Below, piece after piece: positions 8,622 through 15,985 of a stretch of DNA of 36,941 nt. The translations under genes were made by a program, and so were the position numbers. The notes under the pieces were generated by a model, which worked only from the letters and a program-made list of their open reading frames with translations, was not told where the DNA came from and did no database searches. This DNA comes from Microscillaceae bacterium (lineage in GTDB: Bacteria > Bacteroidota > Bacteroidia > Cytophagales > Microscillaceae), in contig JANWZA010000005.1 in the NCBI GenBank assembly GCA_025054775.1, positions 1-36,941 on the forward strand. Direction: 5' to 3'. Positions within the stretch are counted from its first letter, which is position 1; every line of letters starts with the position of its first letter.

Positions 8622-9546
8622 ATTTGGATTCATAATTTATTTACTTTTAACCTCAGCAAACTATTTTGCCCAAACTCCTATCCAACCCGCAAGTCATACT
8701 TCTCAAAGAGGGATAAACAAACCTGTGGGGAAGTTTTTAAGTGATAGTATCGGTATTGGGCTGAAAGTGGCTTACTCACTCTCATACAAACACCCTGCTG
8801 ACCAAACCATACTTTTTCCTGACTCTACTTTCAATTTCTTCCCCTTTGAACTAATTGAAAAAGTATATTACCCTACCCGCACCCAAAACCAACAAAGTAC
8901 GGATAGCGTAGTTTATTTCCTCACCACCTTTGAAACGCGCAAAGTTCTCCCTTTACAGTTACCTGTTTACTGGGTGCAAGGAAAAGATAGCTTACTTATT
9001 TGGGCGGAGAAGGACTCCGTATTTTTGCAGGAATTGGTAAAAGGCAACCCTGCTAAACTGAAACTACGTACCGAAACTAATTACTATCCTACCGAGGAAT
9101 TATTTGACTATCCGTTACTCATTACTGTCATTATTTCAGCCTTTTTATTGCTCTTACTGATATGGCTATTTTTGGGCAAGCATCTTATCAAAACTTTTCT
9201 ATTGTATCAATTCAGAACACGCCACAACCGCTTTTTGCGTGAATTTACTCGTCTTATGAACAAAATTACAGAGCAACAATCTACCAAAGACATTACCAAA
9301 GCCCTTGCCCTCTGGAAAAAACACTTAGAATATTTAGAGCAACGCCCTTTTAGTAGTTATACCTCTAAAGAAATTGCTCGCGAAATTCCCGATAATCGGC
9401 TTATTACCTCACTCAAAAATATTGATAAAGTAATCTACGGTGGAGAGCTATCAGAAGATATTGAAAGTTCACTACAATTTTTGCGCAGCTTTTCTAACTT
9501 CCGATTTGAGCAAAAACAAGAGCAATTACGCCAAGGAAAAACCTAA
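8611..9546 (+). CDS. BatD/DUF4381-like membrane protein
   Basis: About 311 residues when started at GTG 8611. Layout: signal peptide (residues 1-21, ending NYFAQ), an extracytoplasmic mostly beta region, one membrane helix at about 168-189 (YPLLITVIISAFLLLLLIWL) and a basic helical cytoplasmic tail of about 120 residues. That order matches the BatD-like or DUF4381 proteins that follow DUF58 genes in Bat-type operons. An ATG at 8563 is also in frame. It would add 16 residues that merely read the conserved 3' end of the DUF58 gene in another frame and would push the signal peptide inside, so GTG 8611 is preferred. Third and last gene of the cassette: an aconitase gene with its own promoter follows after 180 bases. 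Confidence 0.75.
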   Translation: MKLKFGFIIYLLLTSANYFAQTPIQPASHTSQRGINKPVGKFLSDSIGIGLKVAYSLSYKHPADQTILFPDSTFNFFPFELIEKVYYPTRTQNQQSTDSVVYFLTTFETRKVLPLQLPVYWVQGKDSLLIWAEKDSVFLQELVKGNPAKLKLRTETNYYPTEELFDYPLLITVIISAFLLLLLIWLFLGKHLIKTFLLYQFRTRHNRFLREFTRLMNKITEQQSTKDITKALALWKKHLEYLEQRPFSSYTSKEIAREIPDNRLITSLKNIDKVIYGGELSEDIESSLQFLRSFSNFRFEQKQEQLRQGKT

Positions 9547-9640
9547 ATCAATTAAGAATGCTCCTTATTCAGAATTTTTCTAAATTAGAGTAAATCATAA
9601 ATTTATTTCACGAAAAAGATAGTTTTTGGCTTTTAAGCCT

Positions 9641-9648
9641 TAAATTTG
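9641..9648 (+). promoter_or_regulatory. Candidate -7 element (TAAATTTG) for the aconitase gene
   Basis: Full TAnnTTTG match, 78 bases before ATG 9727. Immediately upstream lies the small palindrome GGCTTTTAAGCC (9628-9639), which overlaps the space between -33 and -7 and could be an operator or the weak end of the upstream cassette. No properly spaced -33 TTTG is visible. Confidence 0.42.
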
Positions 9649-9726
9649 TTTGGCTATTTGTTAAATAAGTATTTCAATTTTTATTCAAAAGATTTCTAAC
9701 TTCAAACTCCTAACATCTTAAAAACT

Positions 9727-11985
9727 ATGGCATTTGATATTGACATGATAAAAGCAGTCTATGCACGTATGGGCGAACGCATAGAAGCTGCTCGTAAAAT
9801 AGAAGGAAGACCCCTCACCTTATCCGAAAAAATTTTGTACGCTCACCTCTATGAAGGTATGCCCACTAAAGCCTACCAGCGAGGTAAAGACTATGTAGAT
9901 TTTGCTCCCGATCGCGTAGCTATGCAAGATGCTACCGCTCAAATGGCTTTGTTACAGTTCATGTCCGCAGGAAAGCCCAAAGTAGCTGTACCTAGCACCG
10001 TACACTGCGACCACCTAATCCAAGCTAAAGTAGGAGCAAAACAAGATCTTGAAACTGCTAACGTAAGTAATAAAGAAGTGTATGATTTTCTGTCTTCTGT
10101 ATCCAATAAATATGGTATCGGCTTCTGGAAGCCTGGAGCAGGGATTATTCACCAAGTAGTGTTGGAAAATTACGCCTTCCCTGGAGGCATGATGATTGGT
10201 ACAGACTCTCATACCCCTAATGCAGGGGGATTAGGTATGATAGCCATAGGTGTAGGTGGAGCAGATGCCGTGGATGTAATGGCAGGGATGGCATGGGAAT
10301 TGAAGTTCCCTAAATTGATCGGTGTCAAACTTACAGGCAGACTCTCAGGTTGGGCCTCTGCCAAAGATGTAATTCTATGGGTAGCGGGCAAACTTACTGT
10401 AAAAGGTGGTACAGGCTACATTGTAGAATATTTTGGCGAGGGAGCAGATACCCTCTCTGCTACAGGAAAAGGTACTATTTGTAACATGGGAGCTGAAATC
10501 GGAGCAACTACCTCCATCTTCCCTTATGATAAAAACATGTATGACTATCTTGTCTCCACTGACAGGCAAGACGTGGCCGATTTGGCTGAACAATATAAAA
10601 TCCACCTTCGTGCTGACGACGAGGTATATGCTAACCCTGAAAAATATTACGACATATTGATTGAGCTAGATCTTTCTACTCTAGAACCACACATTAACGG
10701 ACCCTTCACTCCTGATTTGGCTTGGCCTCTCTCTAAATTTGCTCAGGCAGTAAGAGAAAATAATTATCCTGCAAAACTAGAAGTGGGCTTAATCGGCTCT
10801 TGCACTAATTCCAGCTACGAAGACTTGACACGTGCCGCCTCGCTTGCTAAACAAGCCGTAGAAAAAAAACTTAAAGCCAAAGCCGAATTTACTATTACTC
10901 CCGGCTCTGAAACAGTACGATATACCGCTGAAAGAGACGGTATTTTAGAAGTATTTGGCAAGATGGGAGGTGTGGTACTAGCTAATGCTTGCGGACCCTG
11001 CATTGGGCAATGGTCAAGGCATATTGATGATCCTAACCGCCCTAATTCTATTATTACATCTTTTAACCGAAATTTTGCCAAAAGAAACGATGGGTATGCA
11101 GGCACACACGCTTTTGTTGCCTCTCCTGAAATAGTAACGGCTTTTGTTATTGCAGGTGATTTAACCTTCAACCCTATGACAGATACACTTATTAACGAAG
11201 AAGGAGAGCAGGTGAAACTAGACGAGCCACAAGGACTTATGGCGCCTCCAAGGGGCTACGCCGTAGAAGATCGAGGCTATCAAGCTCCCGCCGAGGATGG
11301 TTCAAAGGTACAAGTAATCATTGATCCCAAGTCCGAACGTTTACAACTGCTTGAACCATTCAAACCTTGGGAAGGTACTGACCTTATAGGGCTAAAACTT
11401 TTGATTAAAGTTAAGGGAAAATGTACTACTGACCATATTTCTATGGCTGGACCTTGGCTCAAATACCGTGGGCATTTAGATAATATTTCTAATAACTTAC
11501 TTATCGGAGCTGTAAATTATTTTAACAACAAAACTAACTCCGTAAAAAATCAACTCACAGGGCAATATGACGAAGTACCCAAAGTACAACGTGCCTATAA
11601 AGCTGCAGGTATCGGTTCTATTGTGGTAGGCGATGAAAACTACGGAGAAGGCTCCTCACGTGAACATGCTGCCATGGAACCCCGTTTCCTAGGGGTAAGA
11701 GCCATTTTAGTAAAATCTTTTGCCCGTATTCATGAAACTAATCTTAAAAAGCAAGGCATGCTCGCTCTTACTTTTGCTAATCCTGCTGATTATGACAAAA
11801 TTCAGGAAGATGATACTTTTGATATTTTAGGACTGACTACCTTCACAGAAGGGGTACCTCTTACTATCGTTCTGCACCATGCTGATGGCTCAAAAGAGGA
11901 GATAAAAGCAAACCATAGCTATAATTCACAACAAATTGAGTGGTTTAAGGCAGGCTCTGCTTTGAATTTAATCGGTAGAAAATAA
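9727..11985 (+). CDS. acn: Aconitate hydratase (mitochondrial-type)
   Basis: Interconverts citrate and isocitrate through cis-aconitate in the TCA cycle; cytoplasmic, with a [4Fe-4S] cluster. The product is 752 residues, the length of the mitochondrial ACO2 clade rather than the roughly 890-residue AcnA/IRP type. Cluster ligands are Cys359 ([11 protein letters not shown]), Cys422 and Cys425 (ACGPCIGQW). Other landmarks are DSHTPNAGG and the swivel domain with [17 protein letters not shown]. The ATG follows a 180-base gap and a TAnnTTTG element, so it is likely monocistronic, and a hairpin at 12005-12024 lies 20 bases after the stop. No unusual residues were noticed. Codon use is somewhat richer in GC-ending codons than its neighbours, as expected for a highly expressed gene (by eye). 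Confidence 0.97.
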   Translation: MAFDIDMIKAVYARMGERIEAARKIEGRPLTLSEKILYAHLYEGMPTKAYQRGKDYVDFAPDRVAMQDATAQMALLQFMSAGKPKVAVPSTVHCDHLIQAKVGAKQDLETANVSNKEVYDFLSSVSNKYGIGFWKPGAGIIHQVVLENYAFPGGMMIGTDSHTPNAGGLGMIAIGVGGADAVDVMAGMAWELKFPKLIGVKLTGRLSGWASAKDVILWVAGKLTVKGGTGYIVEYFGEGADTLSATGKGTICNMGAEIGATTSIFPYDKNMYDYLVSTDRQDVADLAEQYKIHLRADDEVYANPEKYYDILIELDLSTLEPHINGPFTPDLAWPLSKFAQAVRENNYPAKLEVGLIGSCTNSSYEDLTRAASLAKQAVEKKLKAKAEFTITPGSETVRYTAERDGILEVFGKMGGVVLANACGPCIGQWSRHIDDPNRPNSIITSFNRNFAKRNDGYAGTHAFVASPEIVTAFVIAGDLTFNPMTDTLINEEGEQVKLDEPQGLMAPPRGYAVEDRGYQAPAEDGSKVQVIIDPKSERLQLLEPFKPWEGTDLIGLKLLIKVKGKCTTDHISMAGPWLKYRGHLDNISNNLLIGAVNYFNNKTNSVKNQLTGQYDEVPKVQRAYKAAGIGSIVVGDENYGEGSSREHAAMEPRFLGVRAILVKSFARIHETNLKKQGMLALTFANPADYDKIQEDDTFDILGLTTFTEGVPLTIVLHHADGSKEEIKANHSYNSQQIEWFKAGSALNLIGRK

Positions 11986-12004
11986 GATTTCTGCTTATAG
12001 CCGT

Positions 12005-12024
12005 GATGATTTATCAAAATCATC
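12005..12024 (+). terminator. Hairpin after aconitase gene
   Basis: Arms GATGATTT and AAATCATC with a 4-base loop (ATCA), 20 bases after the acn stop codon. The stem can be extended by wobble pairs. The tail is only moderately T-rich (gtattattt), so it is a plausible but weak intrinsic terminator. Confidence 0.45.
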
Positions 12025-12231
12025 GTATTATTTGCTAAATAATGATAAAAATAGATTGCCCTATTTTTCCTGTAATAGGGCTGTAAAAGATACCATGTAA
12101 GATTCTTTGTGTAGAGATGGTAGCGTAAATAATTTCAGAGCTACTACAAGTGCAAAGGAAGTATTCTTGCTATCTAAGGTTTGATAGTCAGTATGTATGT
12201 AATTAGGGATAAGAAATATAACGATACTCTT

Positions 12232-12257
12232 GCAAGTCAGTAGCTCTACTGACTTGC
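12232..12257. repeat. Perfect inverted repeat, 12-base arms
   Basis: Arms GCAAGTCAGTAG and CTACTGACTTGC flank a two-base centre, giving a 26-base almost fully palindromic site. No T-run follows on either strand, so it is not a classical terminator. The core AAGTCAGTAG recurs once at 12451-12460 in the same intergenic region. It could be a regulator-binding site, a small-RNA stem or a mobile-element footprint; nothing decides between them. Confidence 0.6.
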
Positions 12258-12279
12258 GTATGTTTAATTCAAGCAGTGA

Positions 12280-12564
12280 AGCAAGCTTTTATTCAGCCAA
12301 AATGAAGGCGTTATCGTAGTGTTCAAATATGAATTAGGGTCTTACATAGGGGAAATGCTCAAAATGTTAGATTACATGCCTAATGCTTCTAAAAATTAAG
12401 TCGGCAAGACTTATGCAAAGCGGATTGAAAGTATGAATATTTTCTTGCAAAAGTCAGTAGCAAAAGATTAGCCCGAGAACGACCTTTTTTCTAAAAGAAA
12501 CTATGCCACAAGGCTTCTCAATTATGTTTCAGCAAAAAATTACTACTATTGTCATGTGTTCTAA
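12280..12564 (+). pseudogene. Possible decayed coding sequence (low confidence)
   Basis: One plus-strand frame has three consecutive open stretches of 39, 23 and 30 codons, broken only by TAA 12397 and TAG 12469 and ending at TAA 12562. The translation looks protein-like, for example VIVVFKYELGSYIGEMLKM, then TYAKRIESMNIFLQKS, then NDLFSKRNYATRLLNYV. Another frame just upstream (about 12190-12310) is also open for roughly 38 codons, which would fit a frameshifted older gene. I do not recognise the family and no start codon is obvious. In AT-rich DNA this could be chance. Confidence 0.22.
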
Positions 12565-12687
12565 GTCATCACTAGGCTTTGGTAACCAAATCGATTGTTC
12601 ACAGGGTTATGTTTGAAAATGACTGAGGCTCTAAAAAAGAGCTTAGGGCGTTAGCGTTGAGTGTAAGTTTTCAAAGGTTATAGTTTG

Positions 12688-13377
12688 TTAAAAATATTTC
12701 ATGTACTTGGTAGCTTGCTTTCCTGTATTAAAAATCAAATCCAAGATACTGACTTGATGCGTAAAAGGTGGATAAAGTTGTGGATATTCAGGATAGCCAC
12801 TATAGTCCAAGTAATGCAAACGAATACCTGCTTGCTCAAAAAGAGCTTCATCTAAATAGCTTTTTGCGGCACTTCCAGAGTAATAATCTGTGGCTTGGAG
12901 TTGTTGGCATAGATTTACAAGGCGTTCTGTTTTGCCCTCAATTAAAACAAAATCAGAGGAGAATCGCATAGGTGTTTTGATACCTAGGAAGTGGTTAATG
13001 TGTGTTAGAAAGTACCAATTGATTTGGCTTAAATAAGTTTCGTGGCAATTGTGGTATAAATTTTCAAAAAAGTCTTTATGTTCTTTGAAACAGGGGGCTT
13101 TGGCATACACTGTTTGCAGGGTTTTCCAATGTTTGGTATTCCAATTATGGTCGCTAATTTTTACGTCTTTAATGGCTTGAAAAAATTTACCTTTTACTTC
13201 CACAGGAATGGTAAGCCATTGTACACCTTGCGGTGTTTTAATAAGGTTGCGGTTTCGCCAATCACGCTTGGTATACTGCATATCATCGTATAAAATTACT
13301 TCATCAACTAATTGAATGGCATCAAAATACCCTTTCCAAGGAATGTAATTAGACTGGGTGATAAGTACTTTTTTCAT
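12688..13377 (-). CDS. WbqC-family protein
   Basis: A 229-residue protein opening with KVLITQSNYIPWKGYFDAI and continuing DEVILYDDMQYTKRDWRNRN, the characteristic start of the WbqC family. The C-terminal YPPFTHQVSILDLIFNTG is also typical. WbqC-like proteins occur in O-antigen and other polysaccharide clusters, but their biochemical activity is not firmly known. The start codon overlaps the gpsA stop codon by one base (TGATG), so it is translationally coupled to gpsA and is the last gene of the minus-strand run 15758-12688. No signal peptide or membrane helix was seen. The family call is strong; there is no polysaccharide cluster nearby to suggest a substrate. Confidence 0.9.
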   Translation of the reverse strand: MKKVLITQSNYIPWKGYFDAIQLVDEVILYDDMQYTKRDWRNRNLIKTPQGVQWLTIPVEVKGKFFQAIKDVKISDHNWNTKHWKTLQTVYAKAPCFKEHKDFFENLYHNCHETYLSQINWYFLTHINHFLGIKTPMRFSSDFVLIEGKTERLVNLCQQLQATDYYSGSAAKSYLDEALFEQAGIRLHYLDYSGYPEYPQLYPPFTHQVSILDLIFNTGKQATKYMKYF

Positions 13378-14399
13378 CAGTAGAGCAATTCTTTAAGTTG
13401 AGCAATTTCTTTGGCAGGGTTTGCTTTTTCATACAGAATACGATAAACTGTTTCCGTAATAGGCATTTTTACTTGATATTTTTGGTTAATTTCGTGAATA
13501 CATTTCACGGCAAAATAACCCTCGGCAATCATATTCATTTCTATTTGAGCCGAGTTTACGGTATAGCCACGCCCAATCATATTTCCGAAGGTACGATTTC
13601 GGCTAAATTGCGAATATGCGGTTACTAACAAGTCTCCCAAATATGCTGAATCATTTAGTCTACGGTGCTGAGAAGGGTGGATAGCTTGTAAAAAATCTTG
13701 AATTTCGTGCATAGCATTAGATACAAGAACTGCCTGAAAATTATCCCCATAGTTTAGCCCATGGCAAATGCCACAAGCAAGGGCGATAATATTTTTCATT
13801 ACCGCAGCGTATTCTATACCGTAGATATCTGTACTAACACTGGTTTTGATAAATCTGCATTCTAATAGTTTAGCTACTTTTTGGGCATTATCTTGATTGA
13901 AAGAAGCAATAGTTAAATACGACTGTTTTTCTAAAGCTACCTCTTCTGCATGGCAGGGACCTGCAATCACACAAGAACTGCCTTGTGAAAAGCCGTATTG
14001 TTGTTCAATTAAGTCAGTTACTAATAGATTCACCTCAGGAATAATGCCTTTAACTGCTGAAACTACGATCTTTGCTTCTAAATCTTTATTTTTCAGCCCA
14101 CTAATTGCATCTTTCACGAAAGCAGCAGGTACTACAATCAGTACAAATTGAGCATCAGCTACTGCCTCACGAATATCAAAAAAAATTCGCACTCGCTTGG
14201 TATGTATGTGTACATTACTCAGATAAGCAGGGTTGTGCCGATATTTTTTGATATGTTTAGCTATTTCTTTGTTGCGTAACCACCAATTTACTTGGGTCTT
14301 TTTTTCGGTCAAGATTTTAACTAAGGCTGTAGCCCAACTCCCACCACCTATTACGGCTACTGTGGGCATAGCTTCAGATTGTTTTTGCTTTTTTGCCAA
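13377..14399 (-). CDS. gpsA: Glycerol-3-phosphate dehydrogenase [NAD(P)+]
   Basis: Reduces dihydroxyacetone phosphate to sn-glycerol 3-phosphate, the backbone for phospholipids; cytoplasmic. Over 340 residues it shows the Rossmann glycine motif GGGSWATAL at 18-26, SAVKGI with Lys117, AGPCHAEEV, the catalytic Lys202 in AAVMKNIIALACG, and GDLLVTAYSQFSRNRTFG near the C-terminal domain. The first ten residues (MAKKQKQSEA) precede the usual beginning, so Met11 is an alternative start. In the motif usually written GPSHAEE, Ser is replaced by Cys149. It sits 32 bases after the lipoprotein gene and overlaps the WbqC gene, which fits one transcription unit. Confidence 0.96.
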   Translation of the reverse strand: MAKKQKQSEAMPTVAVIGGGSWATALVKILTEKKTQVNWWLRNKEIAKHIKKYRHNPAYLSNVHIHTKRVRIFFDIREAVADAQFVLIVVPAAFVKDAISGLKNKDLEAKIVVSAVKGIIPEVNLLVTDLIEQQYGFSQGSSCVIAGPCHAEEVALEKQSYLTIASFNQDNAQKVAKLLECRFIKTSVSTDIYGIEYAAVMKNIIALACGICHGLNYGDNFQAVLVSNAMHEIQDFLQAIHPSQHRRLNDSAYLGDLLVTAYSQFSRNRTFGNMIGRGYTVNSAQIEMNMIAEGYFAVKCIHEINQKYQVKMPITETVYRILYEKANPAKEIAQLKELLY

Positions 14400-14431
14400 T
14401 TTTGTTTAGGGATTTTAGGTATAAACTGTTT

Positions 14432-14836
14432 TCATTCTAATATTTCTACAATTTTAGGGTATTTTGCAATAAGTTGCAAAAAATAGAGATTCTTTTTACT
14501 TATTTTGCGAAAAAAAGTATGCTTGCCTTGAACGATTTTAGTTATTAGTGATTTACTATCTACTTGCATTTGGGCTAAAGGTTGTAGGTCTTGGTTTTTG
14601 AGAAAGATGAGTTCAATAGAGGGTTGGAAAGTTTGAGGTGTTATGCTAGTGTCTTGAAGGGGTATTTCATACACGTAAAATTCAATCCATTGGCGGTCTG
14701 ATAGGTGAATGGCTTGATTAGGCAATATTCGGATTTCTAACCTGTCTGTACCTGCCAAGGTTTGTCGCAAATCAATATTAGTTTGGCATGCAGTTAAACT
14801 AACTATCAAAATTATTCCTCTCCTAAAGATTCTCAT
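14432..14836 (-). CDS. Small predicted lipoprotein of unknown function
   Basis: A 134-residue protein with a short basic start (MRIFRRG), a hydrophobic stretch and a lipobox LTAC at residues 14-17, so Cys17 is probably lipidated and the protein membrane-anchored in the envelope. The mature part is beta-rich in appearance (LEIRILPNQAIHLSDRQWIEFYVYEIPL) with no further cysteines. That segment reads like a type VI-secretion-lipoprotein-like or carbohydrate-domain sandwich, but I cannot place it. It starts only two bases after the stop of the zinc-ribbon gene (14839) and is followed after 32 bases by gpsA. The tight spacing suggests it works with, or is at least co-expressed with, the zinc-ribbon membrane protein. 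Confidence 0.75.
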   Translation of the reverse strand: MRIFRRGIILIVSLTACQTNIDLRQTLAGTDRLEIRILPNQAIHLSDRQWIEFYVYEIPLQDTSITPQTFQPSIELIFLKNQDLQPLAQMQVDSKSLITKIVQGKHTFFRKISKKNLYFLQLIAKYPKIVEILE

Positions 14837-14838
14837 AA

Positions 14839-15276
14839 CTAGTAAAACCGAAAGCTAATAGCTACTCTTGTAAGCATAAGTAGTAAGGTGAGGGTAGCTA
14901 AAAATAATAGTAAAATTTTATTCTTAAAGTTATTCTGTTGGCTTTTATGCAATTTTTTTTGCAAGGTGGAAATTTGTTCAGCTAATATTTTTTTTTGTTC
15001 TTCAAGAATATTCACTTGCTCTTGTAAGTATTTGCGTTCTTCGGCTAATTTTTTTTGATTAGTTTGGCTGCGCTTGTAATTAGCTGTAATTTTTTTTAGT
15101 TCTTGTTCCAGTTCAGAGGGTGTGCCTTTTTGGTGTTCTAAGAGATATTGCACTTCGGCGAGGGTGAAGAGTCGTTCAAAACTGCACACTTGGCACACAT
15201 GTTCAGTTTCAGGGTTATGTGTTTCGCAATTTAGGCAGATCCAAGCCACGGTAGTTATTGAATTGTATTCATACAA
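14839..15276 (-). CDS. Zinc-ribbon, coiled-coil, tail-anchored membrane protein
   Basis: A 145-residue protein in three parts. Residues about 12-33 form a zinc ribbon of RanBP2-like spacing (WICLNCETHNPETEHVCQVC, a CxxC...CxxC pair). Residues about 50-115 are a strong coiled coil rich in Lys, Glu and Gln. A single hydrophobic helix near the C-terminus (ILLLFLATLTLLLML) would anchor it with the ribbon in the cytoplasm. The start is TTG at 15276: no in-frame ATG exists upstream or before the ribbon. A consensus TATCTTTG element ends only eight bases before it, so an mRNA from there would be almost leaderless. It follows the thioesterase gene by 35 bases and precedes the lipoprotein gene by two. 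Function unknown. Confidence 0.75.
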   Translation of the reverse strand: MYEYNSITTVAWICLNCETHNPETEHVCQVCSFERLFTLAEVQYLLEHQKGTPSELEQELKKITANYKRSQTNQKKLAEERKYLQEQVNILEEQKKILAEQISTLQKKLHKSQQNNFKNKILLLFLATLTLLLMLTRVAISFRFY

Positions 15277-15283
15277 ACATGAA

Positions 15284-15291
15284 CAAAGATA
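15284..15291 (-). promoter_or_regulatory. Candidate -7 element (TATCTTTG) inside the minus-strand operon
   Basis: Full TAnnTTTG match between the thioesterase stop (15312) and the TTG start (15276). Transcription from it would begin at or next to the start codon. An out-of-frame ATG at 15280 opens a three-codon frame that overlaps the TTG. It may be a real internal promoter for the zinc-ribbon/lipoprotein/gpsA part or a chance match. Confidence 0.33.
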
Positions 15292-15311
15292 AACAAAAAT
15301 TAGGCAAAATG

Positions 15312-15758
15312 CTATGATTTGGTTTTTGTTAAAGGTATTCTTTCAAATTCAGTAATCATTTGCTGAATATGATTAGGTATAGGCAAAGGCTTTTTTTCTT
15401 GAAGATGAGTATTTACGTAAATCAATTCACCGCTGGCGATATGGGTGTGTTCTCGCATAATTTCCAGTAGGATTTGTAGGCTAATATTGCCGATGTGAGC
15501 CACGCGTACATAAATATCTAGTAAATCATTGTAATGTGCTGGGGAGTGGTATAGAATTTGTGCCTTTCGCACAAAAAAATCCACTTCTGACTCCAAGAAG
15601 CTAGCAGGGTATTTCATACCGATGGCTTCGAAATAAGCTGATATCGCGACGTCAAAATAATTTAGATAATTACCGTTGAATACCACGCGTTGTGCATCTA
15701 CCTCAGACCAACGTACCTTAAGGCTGTACTTAAAATTGAACAGAGATAAGTCAGGCAT
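15312..15758 (-). CDS. Acyl-CoA thioesterase, hotdog fold (4HBT/YbgC-like)
   Basis: A 148-residue protein of typical hotdog thioesterase length. Near the N-terminus, VRWSEVDAQRVVFNGNYLNYFDVAISAYFEAIG matches the YbgC/4-hydroxybenzoyl-CoA thioesterase signature. Asp20 is the likely catalytic acid and NYLNYFD precedes the long central helix. It would hydrolyse acyl-CoA thioesters in the cytoplasm; the exact substrate cannot be read from sequence. It is the first gene of the minus-strand run ending at 12688. Its upstream region holds an A/T inverted repeat (15785-15820) and the palindrome CTCAATTGAG (15821-15830), plus a one-mismatch -7 element (TAATTTTA) within that structure. Confidence 0.9.
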   Translation of the reverse strand: MPDLSLFNFKYSLKVRWSEVDAQRVVFNGNYLNYFDVAISAYFEAIGMKYPASFLESEVDFFVRKAQILYHSPAHYNDLLDIYVRVAHIGNISLQILLEIMREHTHIASGELIYVNTHLQEKKPLPIPNHIQQMITEFERIPLTKTKS

Positions 15759-15784
15759 AGCTTAGATGAGTTAGGGGAGTGTGA

Positions 15785-15820
15785 AATAAAAAAACTGACC
15801 TAAAATTAAGTTTTTTTATT
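15785..15820. repeat. A/T-rich perfect inverted repeat, 12-base arms, followed by a palindrome
   Basis: Arms AATAAAAAAACT (15785-15796) and AGTTTTTTTATT (15809-15820) enclose 12 bases; CTCAATTGAG (15821-15830) follows directly. The structure lies 27-72 bases upstream of the thioesterase start and downstream of the sensor gene stop, so it may be a terminator for the sensor gene, a regulatory leader for the thioesterase operon, or both. Confidence 0.5.
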
Positions 15821-15907
15821 CTCAATTGAGTTTACATTAAGACTTGCCTGGTTAGGCTCCAACTTTTCAGTAATACAAATTATATAGTTTTTTTAATCCT
15901 TTTTCCT

Positions 15908-15937
15908 TATGCAAGGACAGTCCCTATGCAAGGGCAG
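15908..15937. repeat. Short tandem repeat, two 13-base copies
   Basis: TATGCAAGGACAG (15908-15920) and TATGCAAGGGCAG (15925-15937), one mismatch, period 17. Each copy with its flank can form a tiny hairpin (CCTT/AAGG and CCCT/AGGG). It lies about 50 bases beyond the stop of the sensor gene on the minus strand. Confidence 0.6.
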
Positions 15938-15985
15938 AGGAAAAAATGGGTTATAAAACTTGCCATAGTCTTGAATGTGATTACC

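Larger units (their letters stand above)
11986..12687. other. 702-base intergenic stretch with hairpins and possible coding remnants
   Basis: No intact gene. Contents in order are: a hairpin after acn (12005-12024); a second hairpin with 8-base arms GCCCTATT/AATAGGGC (12058-12081); a near-perfect palindrome at 12232-12257; a frame with three consecutive long open stretches (12280-12564); and a short stem GCTCT/AGAGC (12628-12642) lying 46 bases beyond the minus-strand WbqC stop. The last could help terminate that operon. The neighbouring genes are convergent, so terminators here are expected. Confidence 0.6.

Noticed and set aside
10433-10660. Small frames on both strands inside the aconitase gene
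   Set aside because: They are shadows of a fully conserved enzyme gene with intact cluster ligands.
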